10,000 bases of DNA from Pseudobdellovibrionaceae bacterium (GCA_913776405.1 CAJYOV010000638.1:1-10000), one strand, 5' to 3'; positions 1 to 7,774 are shown, numbered from the stretch's first letter. Notes: generated from the letters alone by a model not told the origin. Numbers and translations: made by a program.

Positions 1-1
1 G

Positions 2-334
2 CTCAACATTCTTCCAGGCCATGCGCCGATGATGACGATCCTCCAAACGGGTATCTTGAAGTACCGTTTGAAGGGTGAATCTTCTCTGCACTCGGTCGCG
101 GTTAGCTGGGGTTACGCACAAGTGAGCCCCCTCGGCGTGAACATTCTCGCCGAAACAGCTGAGCGCACGGAAGATCTGAACGTGCCACGTATCGACGAAG
201 CCGTGAAAAAGGCAGAAGCCGTTCTCGCGAAGTTCGATGCGACACCGGAAGAGCTCGAAAAAGCGCATAAGAAACTCGTTCGCGCAGCGGTTCGCCGCGA
301 AGTTGCGATCGCTAATCAAACAACGGTTCACTAA
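2..334 (+). CDS. atpC: F-type ATP synthase epsilon subunit, 3' part (5' end outside window)
   Basis: This is the epsilon subunit of the F1 rotor stalk, which couples proton flow through Fo to ATP synthesis and can inhibit ATP hydrolysis. The frame is open from base 2, so the first ATG inside the window (base 29) is internal. The visible product starts LNILPGHAPMMTILQTGILKY, which matches the family's conserved 'ILPGHAPL...PG' strand pair of the N-terminal beta-sandwich. VAVSWGYAQVSPLGVNILAETAER follows, matching the 'VSGGFVEV...VTVLADTAE' signature. The last 45 or so residues form a charged helical hairpin (EAVKKAEAVLAKFD, PEELEKAHKKLVRAAVRRE), the usual C-terminal inhibitory domain. About 20-30 N-terminal residues are missing at the window edge. 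The TAA stop overlaps the ATG of the next gene (TAATG). The preceding atp genes would be expected just to the left. The family call is secure. Confidence 0.93.
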   Translation, partial: LNILPGHAPMMTILQTGILKYRLKGESSLHSVAVSWGYAQVSPLGVNILAETAERTEDLNVPRIDEAVKKAEAVLAKFDATPEELEKAHKKLVRAAVRREVAIANQTTVH

Positions 335-1116
335 TGGCGAAACGGCTGAAGTGGCTGACACTTTCGCCGTTAGCTTCTGACAACACTTCTGGTGCTGTCG
401 GCGCCGAAAAAAGTGAGCTCCCAAACGACATAACGTTTACGATTAAGAAGCCGTTTTTTACGGCTTCTGTCGTTTTAAGCTACCACTTCGAGGCGTCGCC
501 TCCTGGCGCGAGCTCGAGCGATCAATCAAAGCCCACAACTAAGCTCATCGCCCACACGTCGCTCGAAGCGAAGATTCCCGTTGTTGGCAAAATCCACTTT
601 TCAATTCAAGCGTCTTCAATTGATCTCGGTCTCTTGTCTGGCACGCAGGACTTCGCTTTTGAATCGTGCTGCGAGCGCGACGAAGCGAAGGGCAATTACC
701 GAAAGACCCTCGCTTCTGGAAACGCGCTTACGCTTGAATCTGCAAAGGCTGGCACACGTCCAGAGGCGAAGACCCGAGCGATCATCGTCACGCCGCCAAG
801 CCCGCTTCTCGTTCATGTATTGGCGCTTCCTGCGCTTCTAGCATCAAGAGAAAACGACACTGAAATTTACGTGGCTCAACTCGTAAATGGATTGAAGATC
901 CAAGCCTTGAGGCTCGATCGCATCGCGGTTTCCAGCGCGAAGGAAACTTACCGCGGCCGTATCGTTTCGGTTCCGTCTGAACTTACAGAAGATGAGTTCC
1001 GCGCTCTCTCGTGGGAGAACGCAACGAGCTTCGAATTCGATTTCGATCTTGCGAAAAACACAATCGGCGCGGCTCGCGTGAAGCTTCCAATCGTCGGGCA
1101 GATTGAGATTAATTAA
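334..1116 (+). CDS. Uncharacterised 260-residue protein, translationally coupled to atpC
   Basis: I do not recognise this family. The ATG shares one base with the atpC stop codon (TAATG) and has no clear Shine-Dalgarno sequence of its own, so translation probably depends on re-initiation after atpC. The product has no obvious signal peptide or membrane helix. It alternates short hydrophobic and polar stretches, as in beta-rich proteins. Two related segments bracket the protein: IPVVGKI at residues 81-87 and LPIVGQI at residues 251-257. A Cys pair (SCCERD) lies near residue 112, and a hydrophobic stretch (LLVHVLALPALLA) lies near residues 158-170. Codon use and GC resemble the neighbours, and the frame is intact for 783 bases, so it is very likely a real gene. 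Its position suggests co-expression with ATP synthase, but nothing in the sequence shows a functional link. The convergent gene nagZ lies 97 bases downstream. Confidence 0.72.
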   Translation: MAKRLKWLTLSPLASDNTSGAVGAEKSELPNDITFTIKKPFFTASVVLSYHFEASPPGASSSDQSKPTTKLIAHTSLEAKIPVVGKIHFSIQASSIDLGLLSGTQDFAFESCCERDEAKGNYRKTLASGNALTLESAKAGTRPEAKTRAIIVTPPSPLLVHVLALPALLASRENDTEIYVAQLVNGLKIQALRLDRIAVSSAKETYRGRIVSVPSELTEDEFRALSWENATSFEFDFDLAKNTIGAARVKLPIVGQIEIN

Positions 1117-1179
1117 ATCCCGCTGAAAACTCTTAAAGTCTTTGCTATTGATTACGAGCGTGAGTGTCGGCCGAGAATG

Positions 1180-1214
1180 ACGCACGTTTTCTTCAAGTTG
1201 AAGAAGACGTGCGT
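1180..1214. terminator. Long hairpin between convergent genes, probable bidirectional terminator
   Basis: Outer arms ACGCACGT (1180-1187) and ACGTGCGT (1207-1214), and inner arms TTCTTCAA (1189-1196) and TTGAAGAA (1198-1205), are complementary around base 1197. The only non-Watson-Crick position is 1188/1206, which pairs as U-G in plus-strand RNA. The hairpin sits between the atpC-linked gene and the convergent nagZ, whose TAA stop overlaps its right edge by one base. Neither side has a strong U-tract, so it may act as a transcription barrier or 3'-end stabiliser rather than a classic intrinsic terminator. Confidence 0.6.
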
Positions 1215-3016
1215 TAAAGCGCAACCGCGTCTGCGCTGGCAGCGAGGCGTGCAGATTTCTTTTTCGCAGACGGCTTCGACTTTTTTGTGCTCGCAGGGCC
1301 ACGAAGTTCGGTGCCGTCGCCGAAGTAGCGGTTCGCGATGAACTGCCCGAGGTCTGGATGACGGTAGTAGGTCTCTGCAATCGCTTTGAAGGTCTCAGCG
1401 TTTGGAATCAAGCTCGGCGCTTCCGCAGTCACTAAAAGAATACGTTCGGCGACATCGTCACTAATTTTGCCAGCGAGTCGCGCGATCTGCGCGCCCGAAG
1501 CGTAGTAGACACCAGTCGCATCAGGATTTGCGCGCATGACGCGATCGATGTCGAAAGACATGTTTGATGAAAGCGTGAACGCACGCACTTGGCGCAGTTC
1601 GTTCTGTTCGGCGATCGCATCTTTGAACGTCGTGACGAATCTCTGATTCGCCGAAAACACCATCACCGGGCGATCGGTTTGGAAGTCTGAGAATGCTTTC
1701 TCTTTCTTCGTCGGCGTTTTTTTAAAAGCTGACAACAGTGTTTCTTCAGCGAGCTTCTTGAACTCGTCGGACTTCAACGCCAATCGTAACTCTTCATCTG
1801 AGGCTTTGTTTTCGGGGCTAAGCGCGTATGCCCGCTTTGCGTTGATGATTCGGCGAAGAGATTCGTTGATCCGTTCTTCAGAAAGACGGCCAGACTTTAC
1901 CGCAGCTTCAATCGCTTGGCCGACTTGCGCCTGCATCTTGCGATTCCAAGTGATCATGATCATGTCGACACCCGCTTCGACAGCGCGAATCGAGCGTTCT
2001 TTGATATCCGGTACGGGGCCTGCACCAGCCATTTGAATATCATCCGTAATGACAACACCCTCGAAGCCTAGTTTCTTACGGAGAAGGTCTGTCACGATCG
2101 GCTTCGAGAAGGAGGCCGGTGCACCTGATGGATCAATCTCAGGAAATGCGATATGTGCAAGCATCACCGCCCATGGCCGCTTGGACGATTTGTCCATCGA
2201 CTCGAAAGGCACGAGATCCTTCTTTTCGAGCTCGGCTATCGTCGCCATCTTCGATGGCATCTTTAAGTGCGAATCTCCATCTACGCCGCCGTGACCCGGA
2301 AAGTGTTTTGATGTCGGCATGATCTCAGCTGATTGAAGTCCACGAGAGAAAGCCGCACCCATATTGGCAACAAGCTTCGGCTCATTGCCGAACGAGCGAG
2401 TCCCTAGGAACTTGCCAGTTTTCGGGTCTGCAACATCGAGGACCGGCGCTAAGTTCATGTTGAAGCCGAGGACTTTCAGCAGTCGACCCGTCGATGAACC
2501 TGCTCTCTCAACAAGATCTGCGTCTTCTGACTTTCCGAAAGCGAGAGCACTCGGAAGCGGATAACGAGTTTTGATTCGGATGACGTTTCCGCCCTCTTGA
2601 TCAACAGCGATGAGCAGTGGGAGACCCGTCGACTTCAGAGAGACTTCTTGCACGGCGCGATTGAGTTCCGCTACTTGCGGAGCGCTCTTGATATTGCGAC
2701 CGAACAAGACAATGGCACCCGGCTTCAGCGCGGGAACAACTTTCTTTAGAGTCTCGTTCACCGTTGTCCCCGTAAAACCTAGAAACAGCATTTGGCCGAT
2801 CTTTGTTTTCAGAGGCATTTCAGCAATGAGTTTTTCATCATCGGACGAGAGAGCGGGCTCGTTCGGATCAAACGGTTTTAGCTTTGATGCTGTCTTCACC
2901 GACGATTTTTCAGACGCCTTCGAAGCGCCGGCAGTCTTCTTCGCGAACGAAAAAGAAGGCGCGGTCGCTACAGTGATGGCGACAAGAAGTGAAAGCGTCT
3001 TTTGACCCAATTGCAT
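1214..3016 (-). CDS. nagZ: Secreted glycoside hydrolase family 3 beta-N-acetylhexosaminidase (NagZ type)
   Basis: GH3 NagZ enzymes remove terminal beta-linked N-acetylglucosamine from peptidoglycan fragments during wall turnover. The 600-residue product begins with a signal peptide (residues 1 to about 25, hydrophobic core then SFSFA before KK), so it should act outside the cytoplasm, unlike the cytoplasmic E. coli enzyme. A low-complexity Lys/Ser/Ala linker covers about 26-50. The TIM-barrel domain spans about 60-400: IGQMLFLGF near 73-81, AVDQEGGNVIRI near 137-148, KHFPGHG at 237-243, DSH at 248-250 (the Asp-x-His acid/base loop) and VITDDIQMAG at 322-331 with the nucleophile Asp. A second, less conserved alpha/beta domain fills about 440-570, giving the two-domain layout of secreted Bacillus-type NagZ. 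The tail is Lys/Ala rich. The ATG at 3014-3016 is chosen because it gives a clean signal peptide; its ribosome site is weak. The substrate is inferred from the family. Confidence 0.9.
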   Translation of the reverse strand: MQLGQKTLSLLVAITVATAPSFSFAKKTAGASKASEKSSVKTASKLKPFDPNEPALSSDDEKLIAEMPLKTKIGQMLFLGFTGTTVNETLKKVVPALKPGAIVLFGRNIKSAPQVAELNRAVQEVSLKSTGLPLLIAVDQEGGNVIRIKTRYPLPSALAFGKSEDADLVERAGSSTGRLLKVLGFNMNLAPVLDVADPKTGKFLGTRSFGNEPKLVANMGAAFSRGLQSAEIMPTSKHFPGHGGVDGDSHLKMPSKMATIAELEKKDLVPFESMDKSSKRPWAVMLAHIAFPEIDPSGAPASFSKPIVTDLLRKKLGFEGVVITDDIQMAGAGPVPDIKERSIRAVEAGVDMIMITWNRKMQAQVGQAIEAAVKSGRLSEERINESLRRIINAKRAYALSPENKASDEELRLALKSDEFKKLAEETLLSAFKKTPTKKEKAFSDFQTDRPVMVFSANQRFVTTFKDAIAEQNELRQVRAFTLSSNMSFDIDRVMRANPDATGVYYASGAQIARLAGKISDDVAERILLVTAEAPSLIPNAETFKAIAETYYRHPDLGQFIANRYFGDGTELRGPASTKKSKPSAKKKSARLAASADAVAL

Positions 3017-3056
3017 GTGCTCTTAGTTTAGCAACCAGAGCTGCTTTCGGGTGAAA

Positions 3057-3082
3057 CCGCGAGGTCCAGTCGGACCTCGGTA
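3057..3082 (-). terminator. Hairpin between the NmrA-like gene and nagZ
   Basis: CGAGGTCC (3060-3067) and GGACCTCG (3072-3079) form an 8-bp perfect stem with a 4-base loop. It lies 32 bases past the end of the NmrA-like gene and 44 bases before the nagZ start, both on the minus strand. Only a short T run (GGTTTC) follows on the minus strand, so it is a possible weak terminator or attenuator that would separate the two genes into different transcripts. Confidence 0.45.
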
Positions 3083-3110
3083 GAGTCCTGCCTTTCAACG
3101 TGAAAACGAA

Positions 3111-4019
3111 TTAAAGCGTGTCTTCCAAAGTTTTAATTTTGGGCCTGCGCTTTCCATCGGCTGCAGCTGTCGCAACGAGATCTTCGATGTACTCGTCGAG
3201 CGTAATGCTGCCTTTGTAAAAGCCTGATTCAGGGAACCGGCCCTCTAGCGTTGCTTTTGTCATCTCGGACATCGACTTCGCAGCTTTTTCACAGAAGCCA
3301 TGCTCTTGCAGATAAGGGATCCATTTATTTTCAGGTATTGTTTCGACCCTCACTTTCATATTCGAGGCTTTAGCGAACGCTTGTGCGACATCCGCTGGCG
3401 TGTAGCGCTCAGGCCCTTCGACATAAATCATGCGATTCGAGTCGTTCGACTCAAGCATAAGTTCTGAGGCGTAACCTCCGAGATCATCGGGTGCAACCAT
3501 CGGGAGTTTGAAGTCTTCTGGATAAAGCGAGTAAATCACGCCTTCTTCCATCGCGGATTGAAGACTGAAGTCCCAGTTACTCATGTAATAAGCCGCGCGG
3601 AGAATGCTGTTTGCGTAACCTTGATCGCGAAGATGCTTCTCCATTTTGAAGAGAACATTGAGATCGCCCTGACTCGAGCCGGGTTGCGCTCCGTACGTCG
3701 ACTCGCCCACAACCTTACGAATGGATGAACCTTCGAGCGCTTTCAAGATACAAGCGAGCGATCGCTTCTCTTCTTTAACGGTGTCCGTCGAGGGTGGCGC
3801 CGGCGGATTGAGTAAGAACAGTTTCGAGCCGGTGTTGAAAACCGTGTGGAGAGTCTTCACATCGTGAATATCGCAAACCGCAGCCTTCGCGCCCGCTTGA
3901 ATCCAATCAGCCACTTTCGATTGGTCATGTGTAACGACCGTGACCGACTGAGCCTTATCCAAAAGAGATTTTGCGAGTGCTGAACCAACGTGACCTGTAG
4001 CGCCGAGAACAATGTGCAT
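3111..4019 (-). CDS. NmrA-like NAD(P)-binding atypical short-chain dehydrogenase family protein
   Basis: From the chosen start the product is 302 residues and opens with MHIVLGATGHVGSALAKSL. This is a Rossmann first strand and GxxGxxG dinucleotide-binding loop. It continues with VTVVTHDQSK (second strand) and AAVCDIHD (end of strand three, the NmrA-type 'GD..D' position). LFLLNPPAP follows, then VVGESTYGAQPG. There is no clear Tyr-x-x-x-Lys catalytic pair of classical dehydrogenases, as is usual for the NmrA/YtfG branch. The second half (YVEGPERYTPADVAQAFAKA) matches the family's C-terminal region. Members serve as NAD(P)H:quinone reductases, redox sensors or regulators; the substrate cannot be read from sequence. 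The start at 4017-4019 is preferred over the ATG at 4038-4040 because GGGAGG sits 5 bases upstream of it and the Rossmann strand begins immediately. It is divergent from the TraB/GumN lipoprotein gene. Confidence 0.82.
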   Translation of the reverse strand: MHIVLGATGHVGSALAKSLLDKAQSVTVVTHDQSKVADWIQAGAKAAVCDIHDVKTLHTVFNTGSKLFLLNPPAPPSTDTVKEEKRSLACILKALEGSSIRKVVGESTYGAQPGSSQGDLNVLFKMEKHLRDQGYANSILRAAYYMSNWDFSLQSAMEEGVIYSLYPEDFKLPMVAPDDLGGYASELMLESNDSNRMIYVEGPERYTPADVAQAFAKASNMKVRVETIPENKWIPYLQEHGFCEKAAKSMSEMTKATLEGRFPESGFYKGSITLDEYIEDLVATAAADGKRRPKIKTLEDTL

Positions 4020-4024
4020 AACAG

Positions 4025-4030
4025 CCTCCC
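4025..4030 (-). promoter_or_regulatory. Ribosome binding site deciding the NmrA-like start
   Basis: On the minus strand GGGAGG is followed by five bases (CTGTT) and ATG at 4019. This strong Shine-Dalgarno match makes the upstream in-frame ATG at 4040 unlikely as the real start. Confidence 0.7.
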
Positions 4031-4180
4031 TCAACTCCAAGATTATCGAAGAGTGGAGAGAAGAGGTTTGTGAGAGTTCGCCAAGCCCGTGCCGATTTCT
4101 TCAAGTTCGTGACGATCGCCAGGGTGTGCAAAATGATGACACTTTCAGACGCACGTGCTTAAACGCGAGGAAAGCTGAAA

Positions 4181-4186
4181 AGGAAG
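4181..4186 (+). promoter_or_regulatory. Ribosome binding site for the GTG-started lipoprotein gene
   Basis: AGGAAG lies six bases before the GTG at 4193-4195. It supports that GTG as the start, which also gives a complete lipoprotein signal peptide of the expected length. The 173-base divergent spacer (4020-4192) must hold promoters for both genes, but I cannot place -35/-10 boxes with confidence. Confidence 0.65.
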
Positions 4187-4192
4187 TCTCGA

Positions 4193-5206
4193 GTGCTCAT
4201 TCAAAAATTGTTCTTTGGTATCGTCGCTGTTTCTCTAGTTAGTGGTTGTGCTTCGAAGCCATTGAAAACTTCGAGTCAGACGCCGAACGAAAACTCGCAG
4301 AGTAAGCACGTCGATCCGCCTCAGACAAACGCGGTTCCAAAATTACCTGCGACATTTCTTTATGAAGTTTCAAAAAGCGGCGATCGCTCATTCCTTTTCG
4401 GAACGGTCCATTTCGGTGTTGCCGTTTCAGAGCTACCAGCTTCTGTCCTGACGGCCTTTGAAAATGCGCGCCTCTATGTTGGCGAATTTGATTATCGAAA
4501 CGCAACCGCGCTCTCGGAATTTGACGGGCGCAGACACGCGAAAGATCTGCGAGATGTTCTCTCAGAAAAAGATCTCGATCTGCTAATTCAGAGGCTTCAA
4601 TCTAAGTATCCAAAAGCAGACAAAGAGCTGCTGCAGACACTCGTGAAATTCTCCACTGCAACAGAAATCTATCCGCTTACCCAGGTAGATCTTTCGACGG
4701 TTCAAGCAGCGGCAAAGCCAAATTCTAATCTCGCTTCCGAAAGCCTTCAGTCGCTCGACGTTCAGCTTCTAGATCTTGCTATTTCAAGCGGAAAGACCGT
4801 GAGCTTTCTCGATAGTCCACGAATGGCGGGCGAGGCGCTCCAGTGTTTCCGCTTTAGCGATGACAAATATCTGCAACAGCTTCGGAAATTCATTGAGGGC
4901 AAACATTCCGCGGTCTCGACGGGCGATCAGCAGCAGGAAACTTTGGGTGTCATGCAAGAGACAGTCAATGCCTACAGATCTGGCTCGGCCGCCCGCATTC
5001 GTAAAGCCGGTCAAAACCTAACGCCGAAGCTTCACAAGTGTTTGCTCGAATCTCGAAACGAAGAATGGGTGAAGAGCCTTAAGCGAAGCTTCGACACATT
5101 CTCAAACGTGTTCGTCGCGGTGGGAGTGCTCCACCTAGAAGACGACCGTGACTCCTTGATCCGCCGTCTTGAAAAAGACGGCTATACGGTCAAACGCGTG
5201 CAGTAG
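4193..5206 (+). CDS. TraB/GumN-family lipoprotein (putative metal-dependent hydrolase fold)
   Basis: The 337-residue product starts at a GTG and carries a lipoprotein signal peptide, MLIQKLFFGIVAVSLVSGC. The lipobox LVSGC places the lipidated Cys at residue 19. A polar linker (about 20-50) precedes the TraB/GumN domain. Family landmarks are FLYEVSKSGDRSFLFGTVHFG (residues about 55-75, with GTVH at 70-73), VGEFDYR just after, and VAVGVLHLEDDRDSLIRRLEKDGY near the C terminus (GVLH at 311-314). The paired Gly-x-x-His motifs are the hallmark shared by TraB, PrgY and the eukaryotic Tiki proteins, the last of which are metal-dependent proteases. A proteolytic role in the periplasm is therefore possible but not shown. 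Length agrees with family members of about 300 residues plus linker. It is divergent from the NmrA-like gene and convergent with mfd, whose stop lies 48 bases beyond. The family call is confident; function is unknown. Confidence 0.85.
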   Translation: MLIQKLFFGIVAVSLVSGCASKPLKTSSQTPNENSQSKHVDPPQTNAVPKLPATFLYEVSKSGDRSFLFGTVHFGVAVSELPASVLTAFENARLYVGEFDYRNATALSEFDGRRHAKDLRDVLSEKDLDLLIQRLQSKYPKADKELLQTLVKFSTATEIYPLTQVDLSTVQAAAKPNSNLASESLQSLDVQLLDLAISSGKTVSFLDSPRMAGEALQCFRFSDDKYLQQLRKFIEGKHSAVSTGDQQQETLGVMQETVNAYRSGSAARIRKAGQNLTPKLHKCLLESRNEEWVKSLKRSFDTFSNVFVAVGVLHLEDDRDSLIRRLEKDGYTVKRVQ

Positions 5207-5234
5207 AAGACTCTCGGCTAACGCGCCGGGTTTC

Positions 5235-5254
5235 AAAAAGGAGCCTGGCACCTT
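5235..5254 (-). terminator. Intrinsic terminator of mfd
   Basis: On the minus strand, directly after the mfd TAG, comes an almost perfect palindrome: AAGGTGCC, A, GGCTCCTT (one mismatched pair), running into TTTTT at 5239-5235. Stem followed by U-tract is the form of a Rho-independent terminator for the minus strand. No U-tract exists for the opposite direction, so termination of the convergent lipoprotein gene is less clear. Confidence 0.7.
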
Positions 5255-7720
5255 CTAGCGTTTGCGGTTGGGGCGGATGGGGGCGGAGGGTTTTTTTGCG
5301 GAGTCGCCGACCATTGGGATGTTGGGGTCGCGGAGTTTTTCGAGGTTTAGCATCTCTTCGTAGATGTTGGGCCATGCGATGGCATTTAGGCGGATGTTGA
5401 GACGCATGTCTGGCGTGAGGGAATACTTCTTTGGATCTTGTTGAGCGAGTTGGACGACGCGCTGAGGTGGCAGTGGTGTCTTCTCTGTGAACGCGAGTGA
5501 AATTGTTTTTGGGCCTGATGAAAGATCGCGGATGCCGAGCATCTTACAGTGATGACGAATGAGCATGAGGCCCATGAGGTTCAGCACCTGTTCAGGAAGT
5601 TTACCGAATTGATCGGTGAGCTCTTCTTCGATGCGGTCCACGTCGTTTGGTGACGAGATCTTCGAGAGCGCTTTGTAGTAAGAAAGACGAATGCGGATAT
5701 CGGGGATATACGATTCCGGAATCAAAGCTGGGATTCTAACGTTGATATCTGGCTCGATTTTTTCTTCGATCGGTTCGCCTTTCAGTTCCTTAATCGCGTC
5801 TTCAAGAAGTTCGAGATACATCTCGTAACCGACGGCATCGATGCTTCCTGATTGATCTTCACCCAATAAATTTCCAGCACCGCGAAGTTCGAGATCGTGG
5901 TGCGCGATGCGGATACCTGAGCCAAGCTCTGTATTCTCTTGGATGATCTTCAGGCGCTCTTGCGCGTCGGATTCTATGCGTTTGTTCGGCGGGATTAAGA
6001 GATAGCAATAAGCCCGTTCTTTCGAGCGACCGACACGACCTCTCAATTGATACAGCTGCGAGAGACCGAATTGATGCGCGTTATCGATGAACATTGTATT
6101 CGCACGTGGGTTATCGATACCGGCTTCGATGATGGTCGTGCAGACAAAGACATCGATCTGGTGATGGTAGAACGCGACCATCACTTGTTCGAGCTCGTTT
6201 TCATCCATCTGACCGTGACCGACACGCACGCGCGCTTCCGGAACAATCTGTCGAATTTCGTCAGCAACCGAGTAAATCGACTGAACGCGGTTGTGAAGGA
6301 AGAAGACTTGGCCACCACGCTGAATTTCAGCTGTGATCGCTTTCCCGATCGTTTCTTTGTCGAACTTCGTTACGAACGTACGCGTTGGAAGTCGATCAAC
6401 AGGCGGCGTGTTGATGATCGAGAGATCGCGCATGCCGACGAGAGACATATTCAGCGTACGTGGAATCGGTGTCGCAGAAAGTGTGAGTGTATCGACTGCG
6501 GTCTTGAACTGTTTAATACGCTCTTTGTGTGTGACGCCGAAACGCTGTTCTTCATCGATGATCATGAGGCCAAGATCTTTGAAGCCGACATCTTTACTCA
6601 AGATGCGGTGAGTGCCGACGATGATATCAACTTGCCCAAGCTTGAGCTCTTCTACCGTCTTCTTCGCTTCAGCCGTCGGAACAAAACGGTTGAGAGCGCG
6701 AATCGTTACGGGCCAATCTTTGAAACGTTTTTGAAACGTCTCTAAGTGTTGAAAGCTAAGAACGGTTGTTGGCGCGAGGACCGCGACCTGGCGCTTGCCT
6801 TCGATGGCTTTGAAAGCCGCACGCATGGCGACTTCTGTCTTACCGAAACCCACGTCACCGCAGACCAATCGGTCCATCGGCTTATCGCTTGTCATGTCGG
6901 CAACGATGTCGTCGACAGCTTTTAACTGATCATCTGTTTCATCGTAAGGGAAGGCGGCTTCAAACTGCGCAAAATCCGCATCGTTGTGTGGGAATGGTTC
7001 GCGGCGAACTTGGCTTCGTTTTGCGTAGAGAACGAGGAGGTCGCCAGCGATTTCGCGAAGGTGATTGCGAACACGGCTTTTGACTTTGTTCCACTGCGTA
7101 CCACCGAGTTTATCCATGAGGCCTTCGCCTGCAGGACCTGTGTACTTCTGAATCTGATTGATTCGGTAAATCGGTAAGTAAAGTTTGTCGCCGTCTTTGT
7201 AAGCGACCGTGATGAACTCAGCGTCGACGCCACCGATTGGCATCACTTTCAGACCTTCGTAGCGACCGATGCCGTGAAGGATGTGAACGACGGCATCACC
7301 TGGATTCAGATCACTGAAACTTAAGGTGTGCGTACGATCAGCAAGCGTGCCTTTATTTTTATAAGTCTGCCGACGCTGTTTCTTTCCGAAGAAGTCTTCG
7401 TCTCTTAAAAAGAGAAGGCCTTCTTCAGTGATTCGTAAGCTCTCTGAAATCGTGCGCGGAATGATGTGAAGCAATTTTGGGTTCTGAAGTTGCTCTTCAA
7501 CCCAAGTTGCAACGTTGTAATCGTCTTCTGTCAGCGTTTTAAAATGAAGATCGCCTCTTTCAAATAAGGCACCTAAACGCTGCGTCTGCGCTTGTGTTCC
7601 GGCAGAGATCAAAACAGTGAGGCCCGCCTCGCGCCAGGCTTTCACTTTTCCTAGCATCGAGTCGAGCTGCTCTGCGGGATTTGCGGCGGAAGGCCCCTTC
7701 TCCTTCTCTAAACGCCACAC
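5255..7720 (-). CDS. mfd: Transcription-repair coupling factor Mfd, C-terminal two-thirds (5' end lost at the junction)
   Basis: Mfd binds RNA polymerase stalled at DNA damage, pushes it forward by ATP-driven translocation and recruits UvrA. The 821 visible residues hold the RNA-polymerase-interacting domain at about 138-196 ([20 protein letters not shown], then [16 protein letters not shown]). The translocase follows: Walker [10 protein letters not shown] at 288-296, DEEQ at 389-392, SATPIPRT from 415, and QLRGRVGRS at 558-566. Next come the TRG region ([17 protein letters not shown], about 609-625) and the C-terminal TRCF domain (about 655-780). E. coli Mfd has 1,148 residues; placing the RNAP domain shows that about 330-340 residues, essentially the UvrB-like UvrA-binding module, are absent. 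The GTG at 7718-7720 is not a real start: an in-frame TGA sits three codons upstream and the DNA beyond is plant-like. The gene is cut by the junction; the original organism surely had a full copy. Confidence 0.95.
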   Translation of the reverse strand: MWRLEKEKGPSAANPAEQLDSMLGKVKAWREAGLTVLISAGTQAQTQRLGALFERGDLHFKTLTEDDYNVATWVEEQLQNPKLLHIIPRTISESLRITEEGLLFLRDEDFFGKKQRRQTYKNKGTLADRTHTLSFSDLNPGDAVVHILHGIGRYEGLKVMPIGGVDAEFITVAYKDGDKLYLPIYRINQIQKYTGPAGEGLMDKLGGTQWNKVKSRVRNHLREIAGDLLVLYAKRSQVRREPFPHNDADFAQFEAAFPYDETDDQLKAVDDIVADMTSDKPMDRLVCGDVGFGKTEVAMRAAFKAIEGKRQVAVLAPTTVLSFQHLETFQKRFKDWPVTIRALNRFVPTAEAKKTVEELKLGQVDIIVGTHRILSKDVGFKDLGLMIIDEEQRFGVTHKERIKQFKTAVDTLTLSATPIPRTLNMSLVGMRDLSIINTPPVDRLPTRTFVTKFDKETIGKAITAEIQRGGQVFFLHNRVQSIYSVADEIRQIVPEARVRVGHGQMDENELEQVMVAFYHHQIDVFVCTTIIEAGIDNPRANTMFIDNAHQFGLSQLYQLRGRVGRSKERAYCYLLIPPNKRIESDAQERLKIIQENTELGSGIRIAHHDLELRGAGNLLGEDQSGSIDAVGYEMYLELLEDAIKELKGEPIEEKIEPDINVRIPALIPESYIPDIRIRLSYYKALSKISSPNDVDRIEEELTDQFGKLPEQVLNLMGLMLIRHHCKMLGIRDLSSGPKTISLAFTEKTPLPPQRVVQLAQQDPKKYSLTPDMRLNIRLNAIAWPNIYEEMLNLEKLRDPNIPMVGDSAKKPSAPIRPNRKR

Positions 7721-7735
7721 CTCTCCTCATCTCCC
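7681..7735. other. Bacterium/plant junction (chimeric breakpoint)
   Basis: Left of here the mfd frame is open on the minus strand and translates to family-like sequence up to roughly [11 protein letters not shown]. Right of here the frame closes within nine bases of the last GTG, and the DNA turns into CT-rich, then CCT-repeat and minisatellite sequence with grass transposable elements. The exact base cannot be fixed without an intact mfd from the same bacterium. No IS, integrase site or T-DNA border is visible. The form favours an assembly or cloning artefact. Confidence 0.85.
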
Positions 7736-7753
7736 TCCGGCCGCTGTGCCACC

Positions 7754-7774
7754 CCTCCTCCTCCTCCTCCTCCT
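7754..7774 (+). repeat. (CCT)7 microsatellite
   Basis: Seven consecutive CCT triplets, flanked by further C/T-rich sequence. Such repeats are common in 5' regions of grass genes and in intergenic DNA. It is the first clearly non-bacterial element after the junction. Confidence 0.85.

Noticed and set aside
844..1380. A 178-residue minus-strand open frame
   Set aside because: It overlaps the 3' ends of two better supported genes, has a composition typical of an antisense shadow and no recognisable domain.
6047..6745. A 232-residue plus-strand open frame
   Set aside because: It lies wholly antisense to the conserved Mfd translocase domain and resembles no family.
7718..7720. GTG as the genuine start of a short Mfd
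   Set aside because: Family members have about 330-340 more residues, there is no Shine-Dalgarno site of bacterial origin upstream, and the sequence beyond is plant DNA.
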